From the NCBI GenBank assembly GCA_035236585.1, contig CP141132.1:63523880-63587879 (forward strand): 64,000 bases of DNA. The letters run 5' to 3'. The stretch comes from Warburgia ugandensis (taxonomy: Eukaryota; Streptophyta; Magnoliopsida; Canellales; Canellaceae). Of the stretch, positions 51,041 to 64,000 are shown piece after piece. The stretch's first letter is position 1. Each line of letters begins with the position of its first letter. Below the pieces are notes generated by a model. It made no database searches and was not told the origin of the DNA. It saw nothing but the letters and a program-made list of their open reading frames with translations. Made by a program: the position numbers and the translations under genes.

Positions 51041-53231
51041 TTTCTATAATGGTTTCTTTACTTTCTTGAGCTTGCATTTTCAACCGTCTTCTCAAAAGCT
51101 TCTACAGTCCTCCAGCTTTCTTGAGCTTGGAGTCTCTAATTTGTCCCAAAGAGTTTGGTGTTTGGAAACTTTGATTTCGGAATTTGGGTTATGGGTTGGG
51201 AAGGTGACATTGCCAGCACCCGCTTTGTTTAGGTGGAGAACGGAATGCCACTATCAAATAGGAGTGCGTGGACATTGTCTCCCCTGGAAAGGAAGCTAGA
51301 TGAGTGGATTATCATTTCCTGATAAATACAAACCACATGATTCATAGCCTTTTATTTCTTCACATTAACGAGGGCAATATGGACGTTTCAACAACCTGAG
51401 AATAGTAAAGACGCTGTCGATTCACCCTGCCCGTTGTCCAAAGATGCAGACAGAGTAAAGTCTCAGCTCTTCTCATGCATGCCCACAATTGCAAAGCCTT
51501 CATTATGATAAGGACACCCCATTTCTTCCCTCTTCTTGCATTTAAGGGATCCTTTTCAGTTCTCGTGGTTCCGATGTGACGTTATCATGGGAAGGACAAA
51601 AGAGAAAGGTCGTCCTTAAAGTTGTTGTTCTCAATTATGTCCGGAGATCTATCGTAATGCTGGCGCGCTTCTTTGTTTTTAACTGAAAGTGCACCGTAGA
51701 AAAGCAGTCAATGCTGTTCATGGTAAAATCCAGAAGCACTCTAGCCCTAAGGAGTCGCTGCCTTTGAGAGGGTGTGAAAGAATGGAAGCACTTCTGGTAT
51801 AGTATCGACTTATCTACTCGTCACCGTGAATGAACTGTAGACGGTCTACTTAGTGATATCACTTTCTAATATATTCTTCATTTCATGTTTTTACCGTCCC
51901 AGCTTATTCTTGTACGCGCGAGGTCAAAAAAATAAACATAAAGAAATGATACCTCGTTAGGAAAATGACACTCTTATTCTATTAAATCTTCTTGATTTGT
52001 TGCTGTTAACAGTATTTTAGCACTTAATTATGAAATTTTATGAAATAAAGTATGGTATGGCATTATCAAAATAAAGGGAATGCAGATTTCATATATTCCC
52101 TACACATTAGTTTGGTCTAAAGCTAAGTTGAGATGTACGACAATGCCGAATTCATACTCTTTAAATTTGTTAGGATATACTAGAGACCTGCAAAAAATAT
52201 TCCATAGATACATTGAAGCCTTCGGTGAAATTTCCATAGATACATTGTATGGCTAGTTACATGCACTCCGTATGTCATGCCACCGTGTGTGTGAGGAAGG
52301 CTTGGAAGAGGAGTAGAAATCATCATCGTTAAATGAGGACAGAGGCATTCTTTGCATTTTCCACACCGAGGAAGGTACGTTTCTCTTTTCCATTTGGCAA
52401 GAACCCTTGACCTAAGATCCTTTTTCAGGATTTTTTTTCTTGCTTTCTTTCTTTCATCATTTCTAGGATTGGACATAACACTTGTGCCCTACGTTTTATG
52501 GGTTGAGCTTGTTTCTAGGACTTGGAGACAGACACGTGCAAGTACACATGTATGGCTTGGAGAAAGAGAAAGAGGAGGATTTCTACATCAATGAGAAATC
52601 AGCTCAGACGGCTTGGATCACTAAAAAGTGTGAAAAAGTAGGTATGCCATTCATATTCTTCTCATGAAGAAATAAAAGGCTTGGTCAATGAAAAAGTACA
52701 ATGGCCACCCACCCATTTTGATATTAATAAGATTTGGCAGTAATAACTTCATTAGTAATTAGTGAGAGAAGGAGAAAGTAACCTTTTATGTTTACAAAAT
52801 ACATTATTAGTTGTTATAAAAAATAAGCAGCAATGAATAATATTATATATAATTAATAGTAATAGATAAATATATGCTGAAAGCAAAACGCTGTTTACAT
52901 GGGGTAGTAATTGAGGCACATTGTCTGGTGATCCGATCTATCCATCTGTTGGACATCTTCATAAAACATGCCCCAAGTCCCAACAATCTTATAACAACAA
53001 GGGCAATACTGACTAGAACAAACGGAGAAGAAATTTTGGAAATGACCTCTCTAAGACAGGTTTAACAGATGAGCTGTTTATATCATCAAACAGCTGGGAC
53101 CAGATTATACTTTTACCTGCACGTGTAAACTCTTGAACTTAATTTATAAGTTATTATTACCAGCGAAGGCCAACAACCAATCATTATACAAGGACGGCTG
53201 TTTTTTATGGGTTGTTTAAGAGGTGATATTA

Positions 53232-53234
<3 letters not shown>

Positions 53235-53303
<69 letters not shown>
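53235..53303. repeat. (TC)n microsatellite
   Basis: About 34 TC units; the LS-rich ORF over it is an artefact. Confidence 0.97.
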
Positions 53304-53309
<6 letters not shown>

Positions 53310-55484
53310 CATGTACAATTGCTGGGGTCTGGTTATTTTAAATCCTATACAGCACATGAACTTGCAAGGAATCTCTCTCTGTATTCTTTCTTTGAATATG
53401 GGGACAGAAAATATCTTGCAAAAGCTGGAGATTAATGCTCAAACCACTTTCACATTCAAGGGCGCCTACACCCTAATTTTGGGCTTCCCTGGTTTCCATT
53501 GCTAGCAAAAATGAACCCCTCATTCAACACTGGGATCTTACCATTTGAGTTGGGTGGTGGTGTCTAATGACTGCCAAAATCTTGGGATTTAATATTTATT
53601 ATTTTCTTGAGAATATTTTTTCTGATATTGATTCGGATGGTATGGTTATTATGGAGCTAGCCTACTATTCATTAAAGATTTTTTGGCTGCTTATAGGAGC
53701 TATTGAAGGCATGATGTGAGGATGATCTGGACCGTTTTTCAGTTGGCCCCACAGAGAGCTTCATATCATAATTACGGCTGAGTGGTCCATGCTCAGTTGC
53801 TACCAAGTCTACCTAACTGATTTATTCATTTTAATCTGAGTCAAGTTTGTCATTTAAGGGAGTATCAAGAGTCGTGTAGACGCATTATCTTCACATCGCA
53901 TACAGAAATAGAGCATACAAACTTATCATTAATTATTAATTAATTAATTGAGTCCAATTAGGCGTGAAGTCGCCATCAAGGTCAATCTTTACTTTTAGTC
54001 CCTCATAAGGGACCTACATGTTCCTATTGTCATGCCAAAGTGACATCTCATCCGTAAGATAAAACGACTATAAAATCAATAATTTAGTTTTCTCTTGTGG
54101 AACCCTAAAGACAAGGGTTTAGATTAACTGGTTAAGGATGACTCACCGGCAATGAGCTAGACTTATGATGCTTAAAACTTGGCTGTTAGTAGAGAGCCTA
54201 AGAACTACCACCTTTAAAATTTCCTTTTAATTACATATTGTTATTGTAAAAAGATGACAAAGGTCCCATCAACCACTGTGTCATTTTGGCATCAAATTGC
54301 TTTGTTCATTGTCAAGCATCCGGGAGATTATGAATTATATTTCGATAAATAAGCGATTATGGTTTTCAATCACGTGACCATAACTAATCCACAGCAAAAT
54401 GTATTGTTTAATAGTACAAAAGATTGCGTGCTAATCACTGATTAGAGAACCTGTCTTGAGATTCATTAACCAAAGAAATCGACTAATTATTCTCTATCTG
54501 GTCTTAGTTACATTATAATATAATATAAACAATTGCTCACAATAGAAGTTTGATTAAGAAAGCTTGTTTTTTAATCATCTACATTCCAGGGTAATAAGAG
54601 GCGCTTTCTTTTGATGATTAACTACTGAGACTCGCATCACATGCTTGCGACATATGGGCTCGTGCATGGATTGACAAGACAGGTAGCTGCTATTGCAACT
54701 TGGTGTAATATAAAATAGAGGGATTGATTCTTACATAATATTTTTATTAACTACACTAGTATTATATATCAAATATAAAGGTTTGATTCCCAGAGAGACC
54801 TAGAATATTTCCTACCAAATCACATGAGGCCTCTAAAAAAGGTTAAAAAGGAGAAGAAAACTGAAAGATATGAGAGGAACCTTACCTTTTTCAATATATA
54901 AGTGGGCAGAGGCCATAATTATATTTTTGCGTAATGGGGTTGCGAGTGGCATGGTCAGCTTTGAATGTATATGGGGTACTAATTCTCACCCCATCCACAC
55001 ATTTCTGGGGAGGAGATATATGTATCATCCAGATCGACATGCAATTATCTATTCGAGGCTCTGCCCATTTGAGTGATAACTGGCAAGAAAGGTGAATGAG
55101 ATGATGTGATCGTACTTAGTAAGACCTAGAGGTCTGAGCACCATGTGTTTCTAGGGTTTTCGTTTTTTTGAAGGGGTCACCATTTCTCAATTCCCTTGGG
55201 ACAAGATTTTAATGCAAAAGCTGTATAAGTTGCACGGGTCCCACCCTTATAGGGAGAAGCTTTTATTGGTAGTAGCGAAATAGACAATGGCTGACAGTGA
55301 TAGGTCTCGGGTTTGGTTAGTAGGTCTTAGGAGTTGTGAACACCGTCTAGGGGTAGACCCGCCCTAGCAAAATCCCCATAAAATTTAAGTTGCATATAAC
55401 TTCATATCTTCTAGTTAAAAACTAGTGGTCATGAGAAAGATGCATAGGCCAAACTAATATCTAAGAAAGGATATACCAATGTTA

Positions 55485-55487
<3 letters not shown>

Positions 55488-55519
<32 letters not shown>
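55488..55519. repeat. (CT)n microsatellite
   Basis: About 16 CT units. Confidence 0.95.
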
Positions 55520-55523
<4 letters not shown>

Positions 55524-58041
55524 ACAACATCCCTCATACATTGCCATTTTTGATTCATTGGCCAACCTTATATCTAAAGAATGATATATGTAGTTTAGCG
55601 GAGATGTTCATTCGAGCTTAAAACATGAAGAATGATCTAGTAGAAGGCGGCAACATCACATCAGCGGGGCAACTCCACTTTTCTTTGATTGCCCCATGTA
55701 TCATTAATCCATGCCTTTGATCTAATTTGCCTACCTTTTGGATATAAAGTGACCAGAAATGATACCAAAGGACACCTCTAGCATCCAAAGTAAGTAGTTC
55801 TTTCCCGTTGTTAGACGCCGATATGGTGAAGCTTCACATCAGCCATGGTCTAAATTCAAACCAACCAAATCACCAGAGCCTTCCATGTAGTGACGCAAGG
55901 AGTCACTCACGGTCATTTTTAGGTGGCCGGATTCAAGAGTGTCCATGGTGGGGTCTGCGTCTAACTTTCATTTGAGAAAAATGAAAAAGAAAAAGAAAAG
56001 CCAAGTGCCGACTGTCAGAAGCTTGGCATAAGCAGCAGTCAGCATTCAACGATCCAAAACACTATTTCTTGGATACTATTAGTGCTTTTTTGGAATGATT
56101 TTCGGCCGCTACATATCCAAAGGTGGATGAGTTAGATCAATGCCATGGATCAATGATATGCGGGGTCCAATGTATAAAAGTAGGGTTACTCCCTGACGTG
56201 GTGCTATGGCTCTCTACTATACACTCCTCCCAAAAGATATCTTTCCTGCTTCCCATTTCAAGGCTTCAATCTACAATACCGATCAAAAGTTTCTCTACCT
56301 TAAATTCTAGAATAAATTTGTATAAACACAGTCTTTCGTGCATTTATATCTAGTCTGGGATCTCATTGTTCCAAGATCCGAATCTGAATCCTCTTCTCCA
56401 CCCACGGGGAATGCACGTGCGTGCTAATACTGGCACAATATTTGAAAGGAAAAAAACCACATAAAATATGACAGGTTAATTACACTGGAATCCGTGTATT
56501 CGACCAGTCCCATTAAGTTTCCTTGGTGGAAATCAATTTCCAAAAGGAAATCATATATGCTCTCCCTTTGTAGTAACAGGAAAAGAATCACGCATTTTTC
56601 GTATTTTATTTTTGATGTGCAGAACTTATTTATTTATTTATTTGGCGAATCAGATAAACAGAACTAAGGATGGTAAAGTTTTGTAAAAGCTAATGAACTC
56701 CAGTTGAAGTGTTTAATAAGGGGGAAGGTTGCCATTGTTAGAAAGGTTAAAGTACATATTAGGTCCTCTACTATTTTCCCCTTTTTAAGTCTCGCAATAT
56801 CTTATTAAGAAATGGTTGTATGCACCCTGTCCATGCTCTTACCTTGTGCCTATACACAGCTTGGGATTGTAAGGCCTTTGGGTCATTAACCTATGCCCAT
56901 AGTCCCCATGTCGTAGGCCAGTGATCCCATCTTTAGAGAATCTTCGAAAGTCTCAATGTCATTTAATTGTTTCATAGGCTAGAAGACCTCGAAGACATTG
57001 ATGACATCTATCACATGTACCTATTGCTCATTCCACTTTAAGAAGTCCACTCAAGCTAGTTAGAGAGTACCTTTCGAAAATAGAACATATAATACCAGCA
57101 ATGATGCCCTTTACCTCGAGGAAGAAAAGGAGAAGTTTTAGATGGAGAAGAAGCTGCAAATATTATCATCAGACTAATTGTATGCACATGTGTTTAAAAG
57201 TTGTGTTGTTTTCTCCTTTCATATGGTTGTCATTGGCTTACAATTTTATTGATCAGGGAAGCAGCAATAATTTCTTGCAACACTTCACAAGGAAAGTTCA
57301 CTTTGACATACTAGCAAAAGAAAAGAAAATGAGAGCCACAAACATGAGAAGCCTCCAAAGTTACTATAGAGTTGCCCTCGATTAACGTTGCCAAAGGTTG
57401 ATAATATACTTCATCATAATGCTCATTAAGGTACCATTCACTTTTTATTTTTATTTTTAAGTTAAAAAGGGTTTTAGTGTAATATCCCCAATTTTTAAAC
57501 CTCACTCCATGTAATTTTTATTTCTCTTAAATTATAAAGAAATGAGAATATAGAATTTTGAAGTTGAATTCCAAGAAATGATCTTTCTGTAGAAACCAAA
57601 TCAAGTATCAAAACCTTAATATTTGAATTGAACTCGAAAAATAGAATCCAAAGGCAATAAAAACATTGAAAATCAAAGTTTGGACGAAGAAGTAGAAAAT
57701 GGTGTACAAGAAGGGCATTTAAGTAACTTTATATGGAAAGCCAAAAAATAGAGGGGCCACATTTTTTTTATAACATCACTCCCTTCGATGAATTTATCAC
57801 AAGTCCCATTTTGTGATTTGATCCCTCTTCTCCGCTAGTGACAAACATTAATGGCAGGTGGTGGCAGATGGTGAACGCCATCGTCATGTCTGCTACCAGC
57901 CAAAGTGGCAATGCAGTCGACATTAAGTTCTTCCTCCTCCTCATACGCCTTCTTTTTCCCTCTTCACGATCTCTTTTTCCCTTCTCTTCCAGCCTCCCTC
58001 TCAGACTCACTGGTGTCACTTGTACCAGCAGGTCGGTGATG

Positions 58042-58090
<49 letters not shown>
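58042..58090. repeat. (CT)n microsatellite
   Basis: About 24 CT units, immediately left of the TRIM. Confidence 0.97.
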
Positions 58091-58094
<4 letters not shown>

Positions 58095-58097
58095 GTG

Positions 58098-58490
58098 TGT
58101 AATAGTCGGTGGTCCTATAGCAACAATATTATCCTCTTTGGCTGCCCATACAGTCTCACAGTTTTGTTCCTTTCTTATAGGAAAAGGCCTTGTTGCTAGG
58201 AGAGTTCGCAATACTCTTATAAACCTCCAAGTTCCCTCTCTCCAAGTAATGTGAGATTAACTCTCAGTACCTCACCCAACCTAGAATTCATCCTTCAAGG
58301 CTTCACATCTTCCCCGCTTAGGGAACATGCATTCCTGTGTCATAGCCATGACTAAGCGCCTACTTGCGGCTAGCCACCACACCACAAGGAGAACTGGCTC
58401 TGATACCATTTGTAACAACTGGGAGTCCCACAACAACAATATTGTTCGCTTTGGTTGCCCATATAGCCTCATAGTTTTGTTTCTTCTTTC
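58098..58490 (-). mobile_element. TRIM (miniature LTR retrotransposon), minus strand, one LTR partial
   Basis: Two direct copies of a short LTR lie at 58098-58265 and 58411-58490. Both carry GCAACAATATT or CAACAATATTG, then CTTTGG-TGCCCATA-AG-CTCA-AGTTTTGTT. Between them is about 145 bp with the complement of a Met-tRNA PBS, GGCTCTGATACCA at 58396-58408, directly beside the LTR that begins TGTAACAACTGGG at 58411. Read on the minus strand the order is LTR, PBS, short internal part, LTR: a TRIM. The minus-strand 5' LTR is cut short near 58490. No coding part exists. Confidence 0.78.
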
Positions 58491-58547
58491 TCTTTCCCAC
58501 ATGCTATTTTTTTGGCATTAGTAACCATCAGAGACATCATATTGCAG

Positions 58548-58731
58548 TGGCAGATCATAAATACGACATTGCATGTTGGATTGCTATAGGTGAGACACTC
58601 AAATGCCGCAAGAAATTGTGGAGATCCAAGTAGCTTCACAGGAGAAATTTGATGGAAAGTATGTGCTTGACAACATCCACCAACTGTCGCTAGAAAACAA
58701 GGAAATCCAATCATTCCTTTGGCCTAACCAG
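58548..58731 (+). pseudogene. Exon-like gene fragment beside the TRIM
   Basis: From ATG 58603 there are 43 clean codons (MPQEIVEIQVASQEKFDG ... LSLENKEIQSFLWPNQ) ending exactly at a consensus donor AG|GTAAGT (58732-58737). Just before, a TTGCAG acceptor (58542-58547) opens ADHKYDIACWIAIG, which ends at another donor-like GTGAGA (58590). The composition is unlike the AT-rich LTR around it. This could be a captured host gene fragment; TRIMs are known to take up such pieces. I do not recognise the parent gene, and it is not established that the two open stretches belong together. Confidence 0.35.
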
Positions 58732-61700
58732 GTAAGTCTGACTGCTAATTTCACCGTGCTTTCTCTGTTTTTCATCCTAGTTCCAATTTTCCAACCATCA
58801 ATCCATCCATGAATGGATGTGAATAGCACAAGGTAGGAACGATGGTAAGGACAACTTGGATAGGAGATCTGAGTGATCAATGTCTTTGTGCGACCTTAAA
58901 ACCTAAAATCCTATTAGTTTAGAGAAGATCAAACATCCTAGCTATGGATCTAGAGAGGGGGTGAATGAACGATCACAATTGGACTATTCACCATATCATT
59001 AGGTTTTTGCATCCAACACGCACCAGGTAGACACCAAAGAGACATTCACGCCTAGCATGCTAACATGTCTATGAGCATACATGAGGAGCATGTAGAACGC
59101 ACTAGATGCATGTGTATCTTGGTGACTGTGACACACACAAGTGCATCTAGATAGTGTGTCACACATGCATTGCATCCCTGTGACGAAACCAATTTGCCTC
59201 ATGGATTCGTGATCGACCTAATAGATTCGTTAATCTATTCAACAAAACCTATCCACCTATCAGTTCTGTTTATATTGATATCTAATTTAGTAAATCTAAA
59301 TAGTCTAAATCAATCAGAAACATAAAACATTCAATCTAGAAGACTATACATACACGACATTTGATCTGAGATGTCCCTTAGATTCATCCCGATGACACAT
59401 GCCTAATAATTCAATAAAATTGAAGATCTAAGTATATCTTTGACCTTGATCTAATGGTGGAAATCTTCTACACCATATATCTACTAGATCAAAGGTGAAC
59501 AAATCTGATCAAACACCCTAAACATTGCATCAAGTTAGAATTAAAGCAATTAGAGTTAGGATTGCCATCAAATTTTAATCAAATTAATTAAAATTAATTT
59601 TATTTAAATGAGATAATATAAATTGTAAAAATAAACAAAAAAAATGTGCTTAACTAAGATAGATTAAACATTAAAATGAGTAATTAGTTCATTTAAATTA
59701 TTATTTAGATTAAAGTAATAGTCGGATAGTCCAAATAAACTAAAATCATGAATATGGATCATAGGATAAAGTAAAAACCATACATTTGATAGATCATAAT
59801 TGGATTTGATAGTAGTCAGATCAATGAATTAATTATTGAAATGCAAATAGGTAATAGAAAACATAGAAAATACATATAATCAAGACGAACCAAACACTAA
59901 AATGAACAATTAGACCATTTGATTTTGTCACTAGAACAATATAATAGTTAGATTGTTCTATTAACTCCAAATTTATTAGAATTGGACTTTAGGGTGATCT
60001 ATTAAAGTTAAATATAAGTTTCAAATAAATGGATAAACCATTGACACATGAGAAAGACTATTTCTAAGACACAAATCAGTGAGAATGAAGGATAATTAAG
60101 CAATGTAGACTATTGATCTTTAATCAATGGCCAAGATCTGATGATTAGACAAGAATTAAAGAAACATATCTCTAATCAGTGGTCAATAAATGCAAGATCA
60201 TCTAAGTTAATTATGATTAAAGATTATATAAATAAAAAATTAAAATAATGGAATGGAAAGTGACTATATATATTGTATGTATGACTTGACAGATACGCCG
60301 GTTTGCACGAGTGAGATATATTGGTATTCTAATGGTTTGGCCCTTTATTTCTGAGGTAGGTGAAACCTTCAGATGCCAATTTTTAAACCTTGTGTGATCT
60401 TTGCTAAGCATGATGTGATTTAATATTAGCATGGGGTTTAGTAGCATGAATTATTTCTAAATTGAAATTATTACGAGTTGATATAGATGCACTAATCATA
60501 ACATGATTATGACTTTATGATTAGAAATGCATGTTAATTGTTCAAAAAGTAATGGTTTGATAATGTACTACATGTTTTCCTCCATGGTATTTGAATTGAT
60601 AGCTAGAAAAGATACACTCTTAGCAGATGGATCCCAAGTACTTATATGTTATAGTTTTTCATGGATTTGAGGAGACTAACAAATAGCTTGCTAGTATTAT
60701 TATGTTACATTTAGGAATGGATGCTTAATGGATTTTGTTTTAGAGAGGCATAGGCCTAGTGGATGCTATGCTAGGAGAGGTATGAGGGTTTGACCACCTG
60801 CTCTTTGAAACTTATGTTATGAAAACTGTGTCCGTAGTGAGGCAAAATGTTAGGTGGTGGCAATTACGAGAAGGCCAATGCACACATTGATGTATTTTTC
60901 TACCTTCATGTTAGTGGAGTATGGCTGTGGATCTCAACAAGTGAGATGTGCATTGTAGCATAGTAGTCCATAATATATTTTACACTATGTGTGTAGATTG
61001 TGAAGTGATTGGAATGATGATATACCCAGTATGAGTACTCATGACTATTTATATATGCATTGTTGACTGCATGGATGTGTACACCTAGTGTTGATTGCAT
61101 GGATATGAACTCAGCAACGACTGAATGATTATGAGCCCCATATAGTTAAGGGTGTGACTACCAATGATTAAATTCAAGTTTATGCTATTTGGTTCATATT
61201 GTTGCTCTACTCACTCCTTTGAGATTATAAATGTGATTTGCATCTATGATTTCGTCATTCGATTATGCATGATAGGTATGGAAAAATGCTTTGATAAATT
61301 ATGAGATAAACTTGCATTTATCTTCCATAGATCATGCAGATTTGATTATCATATTGTAAACCACAAATGCTTGACACATCAACTTGATTGTTGAAATTAG
61401 AATAGACTGCATCTTATATTTTTTGTATATGCATCTTAATTCCCCTACAGAGTATGGCTAGCTGAGATATTGTAAATATTTGTATGTTTACATATCTTGT
61501 ATTTAGATTGACATGTATAGGTAGGTATAACATGAGGGATACATCGGCACTTTTTATTGATTTAGGGTACACACTTAGTGATATTTTGAATGTTACCCTT
61601 ATTAGTCATATATTATATATGTATATTTGAGATTGTAAATTCTGAACATCTTATGTAATTAATACAAGGACTGTGTATAATAATTGGATGGATCCTAGTT

Positions 61701-61782
61701 TTAGTAATTCATTTTCTTACTGTTTACTCTAAAAGAAACTTATATTTCTAGTTAAAAAAAATAAAATAAAATATGTTTTTAA

Positions 61783-61830
61783 AAATTATATATATATATA
61801 TATATATATAGATAGACACACACACACACA
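61783..61830. repeat. (TA)n and (CA)n microsatellite
   Basis: About 12 TA units to 61810, then GATAGA, then about seven CA units. Confidence 0.9.
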
Positions 61831-61991
61831 TGTGATAGATAATGAAGGATTAAAGGATGACATTAGGGTTTTTGAAAACGAATTTCATAGAAAATAGTTT
61901 TTGCTTTTTGATTTCCAACTTTCTTTTACAAACTTGGGGCCCCACCTTTTGAAAATAAATATGAAAGTGTTATAAAACCTAGGTTGTCATA

Positions 61992-62413
61992 GTTAGCCCC
62001 ACACCACCTACATTAAAGAGAGATTCAAAGGAGTTTTTATAAGAGATATGGACTCACAAGACACTTGATTAGAGATAAGATAAGAGAATTCCCTTTGGCT
62101 TTAAGACTTTGACCTGTGCCCCTTTGTTCCCTGCCCCCTCCTCCAACCACCCCCCCTGCCACACCGGCCCCCCCCCACACACACACTCTCTCATTCAAGC
62201 CTTTTAGGCTTGAGAAGGTGCTCTGCAAAGGTGCTTCAATGGGTTTTCTAGGTTTTGAAGAGCCTTCTAGGGTATATAGAGATGCAAACTTGTTTCCCTA
62301 TGTTGTCTAAAGTTAGAGACTCCTTAAATTCACATCCATTCAATCAAGGCTAGAGACTCTTTGAGATCGCTATAATTTAGAAAAAATTGTAAAGCTTAGA
62401 TATTCTTAGATTT
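61992..62413. other. Intergenic with C-rich tract
   Basis: A C-rich pyrimidine stretch at about 62126-62190 ends in CA and CT repeats; the rest holds nothing I recognise. Confidence 0.6.
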
Positions 62414-62840
62414 TTATGCTCTTAATGATGACATTACAAGAAGAGAGGAAGTAGGATTTAGTGAGTGCAACCATTCTTTGTCCTTGTCCTTTAGAGAGAA
62501 GGGAAACGACCACATTTTAATGACCTTATTAGTAAGATTAGCGAGCTTTAAGGGAGTGCATATCTCTACTACACCATGTAGGTGCTGATATAGATTTTCA
62601 AGTAGCAAGACCACAAAATGATGGAATCATTTGGATATTATCAGGCTTAATTTCAACACATGCATTTGCATTCACATTCTCAAGCAACTTAATGCAAGAC
62701 AGTGATGCAAATTCATTGGGAGTAAAATGCCCTTTAAGTGCTTCGAGGGTGGCACTAACAACCAAATTTTGACTGCAATTATCTTCTACCATGTTGAATA
62801 TAGTGTGATTAACATGCGTAGGCATGAAAGTTGTCTCCAA
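62414..62840 (-). pseudogene. gag fragment of a Ty3/gypsy (Athila/Tat-like) element
   Basis: Two overlapping minus-strand frames, 62840-62598 and 62614-62414, form one gag piece with a frameshift near 62600. The first ends IQMIPSFCGLAT; the second continues ENLYQHLHGVVEICTPLKL, then KMWSFPFSLKDKDKEWLHSL. The pattern NP-QHL-F-EIC followed by LR-FPFSL-DKAK-WL-SLP is the Retrotrans_gag core of Athila/Tat elements. No LTR or pol was found beside it, so it is an isolated relic. Confidence 0.8.
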
Positions 62841-63905
62841 TTCCTTGAAATATTTCTTGACTTGGGATTGTGATGTTCAAGCATAGGGAATAACGAATGA
62901 TGGTCAATCATACAACACGTGCAATAAAGAAAAGATGGAAGAAGGAAAAAGGAAAAAGGAATATGTCTCTAACATGGAGTAGAGGAAGTTCCTTATTTCT
63001 TGTCACCTCAAGACCATAAGAGTAGAGGCAGTTTCCTTTTTCAATCTAGTGTAGTGACAACTTCCTCTTTAATGTGAAGTAGAAATAGCTTCCTCTTCAA
63101 TCTGGAATAAAGTAATAAGCAAAAATATCAACTAAGTGCTTCGTCAATGAAAAAATAATATATTGTTAAATGTAAAAAAGAATCCTAAAATTCCTAGATG
63201 AGAAAATTTCTAAAATACCCTTAATAACTAAAGAAAATTTAAAAATGGCCAAAATGCCTTCATTGAGTTTTACTTTAACCCTTTGGCATAGGAGTATATT
63301 CCTTTTAACTCAAGAAGACGATCATTTTGACATAGTATATGTGAAATTTGAAGTTTTGTGCAAAATATTATGGTATTTCATAGTTGACCTATATGAACAT
63401 AGTAAAAATTACATTAATAAGTAGAAAAGAATTTTTTTTAAAGATCCATTTGCCATCCCTAATAATAGCACTAAAAACTTAATGATTATAATATATTAAA
63501 CCCTTGTAAGTACCTACTACAATTGTACTAGGATATGTATATTGTTTGTTGAGCGTCAGGGACATAATGGATTATCTACCAAATTTACGAAAAACTTTGC
63601 TTTTGAATTGAAACTAAAACTTAAACAAAAGTAAACTAAACAAAAATTAAGATGAGAGAGAGAGTAGCTTTAGAATTGTGAATCCACCATTAGAATCATA
63701 CTCATGCTCCTCATCAGTCATGATTGTATATGACTTGGAAGTTCTTGGATAGACGTTAGAACAACTCTAAAGAAGGGCTACTAATCATATGGAATGGAAT
63801 ATCGTGATTTGGTATGAATTATCCACAAACTACATGCATGATTCATCAAATCTTATCATAATCCATTCAATAGGTCATTCACTCACATATAAAAATGTTG
63901 CAGTT
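62841..63905. other. AT-rich intergenic DNA
   Basis: No gene. Near 62980-63110 the motif TTCCT-TTTC/TTCCTCTT with AGTAGA recurs three to four times at about 40-50 bp spacing, a degenerate short repeat. Confidence 0.55.
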
Positions 63906-64000
63906 GGGGGTCCAACAGTGTGATATTGTCCGCTTTGGCATAGAGTGCCTCATGGCTTTGAAACGTGTCACTACTGTTAGAGATTCATATACTCTTATAA
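63906..64000. mobile_element. TRIM-type LTR fragment at the window edge
   Basis: GTGATATTGTCCGCTTTGG, CCTCATGGCTTTGAAACGTG and TCACTA-TGTTAGAG, then CATATACTCTTATAA match the layout of widespread plant TRIM LTRs (ATATTGTCCNCTTTGG, then GTTTTAAAACGCGT, then CCCTTATAA) and are related to the LTRs at 58098 and 58411. The element is cut by the window end. Confidence 0.6.

Larger units (their letters stand above)
51041..57477. other. Intergenic, no confident gene
   Basis: Short ORFs up to about 98 codons occur on both strands but none shows a recognised motif, and several overlap microsatellites. A GTATAAAAG motif near 56173 looks like a TATA box but no coding sequence follows within about 1 kb. 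A TTAATTAATTAATTAAT stretch near 53933-53949 and TATT/TTTA runs near 56625-56645 are simple sequence. No transposon end was recognised. Confidence 0.5.
57478..61991 (+). mobile_element. Solo LTR of the same family as 27556-31252, with insertions
   Basis: Starts TGTAATATCCCC and ends CTAGGTTGTCATA; the 5 bp before (TTTAG) and after (GTTAG) match at four positions, fitting an aged target duplication. It aligns with 27556-31252 at the start (GAATC-A blocks near 57640), the middle and the end. It is longer (4.5 kb) because of a TRIM and adjacent sequence at 58098-58850. No PBS or internal domain follows. Confidence 0.78.

Noticed and set aside
56170..56350. TATA-like motif GTATAAAAG with a following short ORF as a possible gene
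   Set aside because: The ORF is short, unrecognised and ends without splice support.

Overview
The window is nuclear DNA of a flowering plant. The evidence is an intron-less AP2/ERF gene of plant DREB type, Au-type SINEs, a Ty3/gypsy element of the chromovirus (Tekay-like) type with very long LTRs, a CACTA transposon with TNPD-like and TNPA/Ulp1-like remnants, an RTE-type LINE, a TRIM, and many (CT)n microsatellites. The sequence alone does not fix the species. No organelle, bacterial or viral genome segment was seen.

Layout. 1-4.8 kb is low-copy looking DNA with no confident gene; the minus strand has several exon-like stretches with plausible splice sites. 4.8-5.5 kb holds a 190-bp direct repeat and a truncated RTE 3' end. 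5.8-42.6 kb is one old Ty3/gypsy element opened up by at least seven later insertions: (a) a 4.67-kb TG...CA element inside the integrase, with exact 5-bp target duplications; (b) a ~15.8-kb CACTA element inside the 3' LTR, itself carrying an Au SINE, a 3.58-kb RTE LINE with 18-bp target duplications and a 3.7-kb solo LTR in an intron of its TNPA/Ulp1-like gene; (c) a ~2.7-kb solo LTR further along the same 3' LTR, which carries an opposite-strand solo LTR of its own family. 42.6-48.8 kb is intergenic, with a long (TC)n tract, a direct repeat, two Au SINEs and a foldback element.

50.1-50.7 kb carries the only convincing intact host gene, a DREB A-4-like AP2/ERF transcription factor on the plus strand. 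It may have a 7-codon upstream ORF in its leader and has a candidate poly(A) signal downstream. 51-57.5 kb is intergenic with microsatellites. 57.5-62.0 kb is another solo LTR of the same general kind as the one at 27.6-31.3 kb; it contains a TRIM and next to it a 43-codon exon-like stretch with a consensus donor. 62.4-62.8 kb is a minus-strand gypsy gag fragment, and a TRIM-like LTR piece runs into the window end.

There is no operon-like or cooperative gene set. The main content is a readable insertion history: target duplications, paired LTRs and interrupted reading frames give a relative order of events. All transposon genes seen carry stops or frameshifts, so the elements look inactive.
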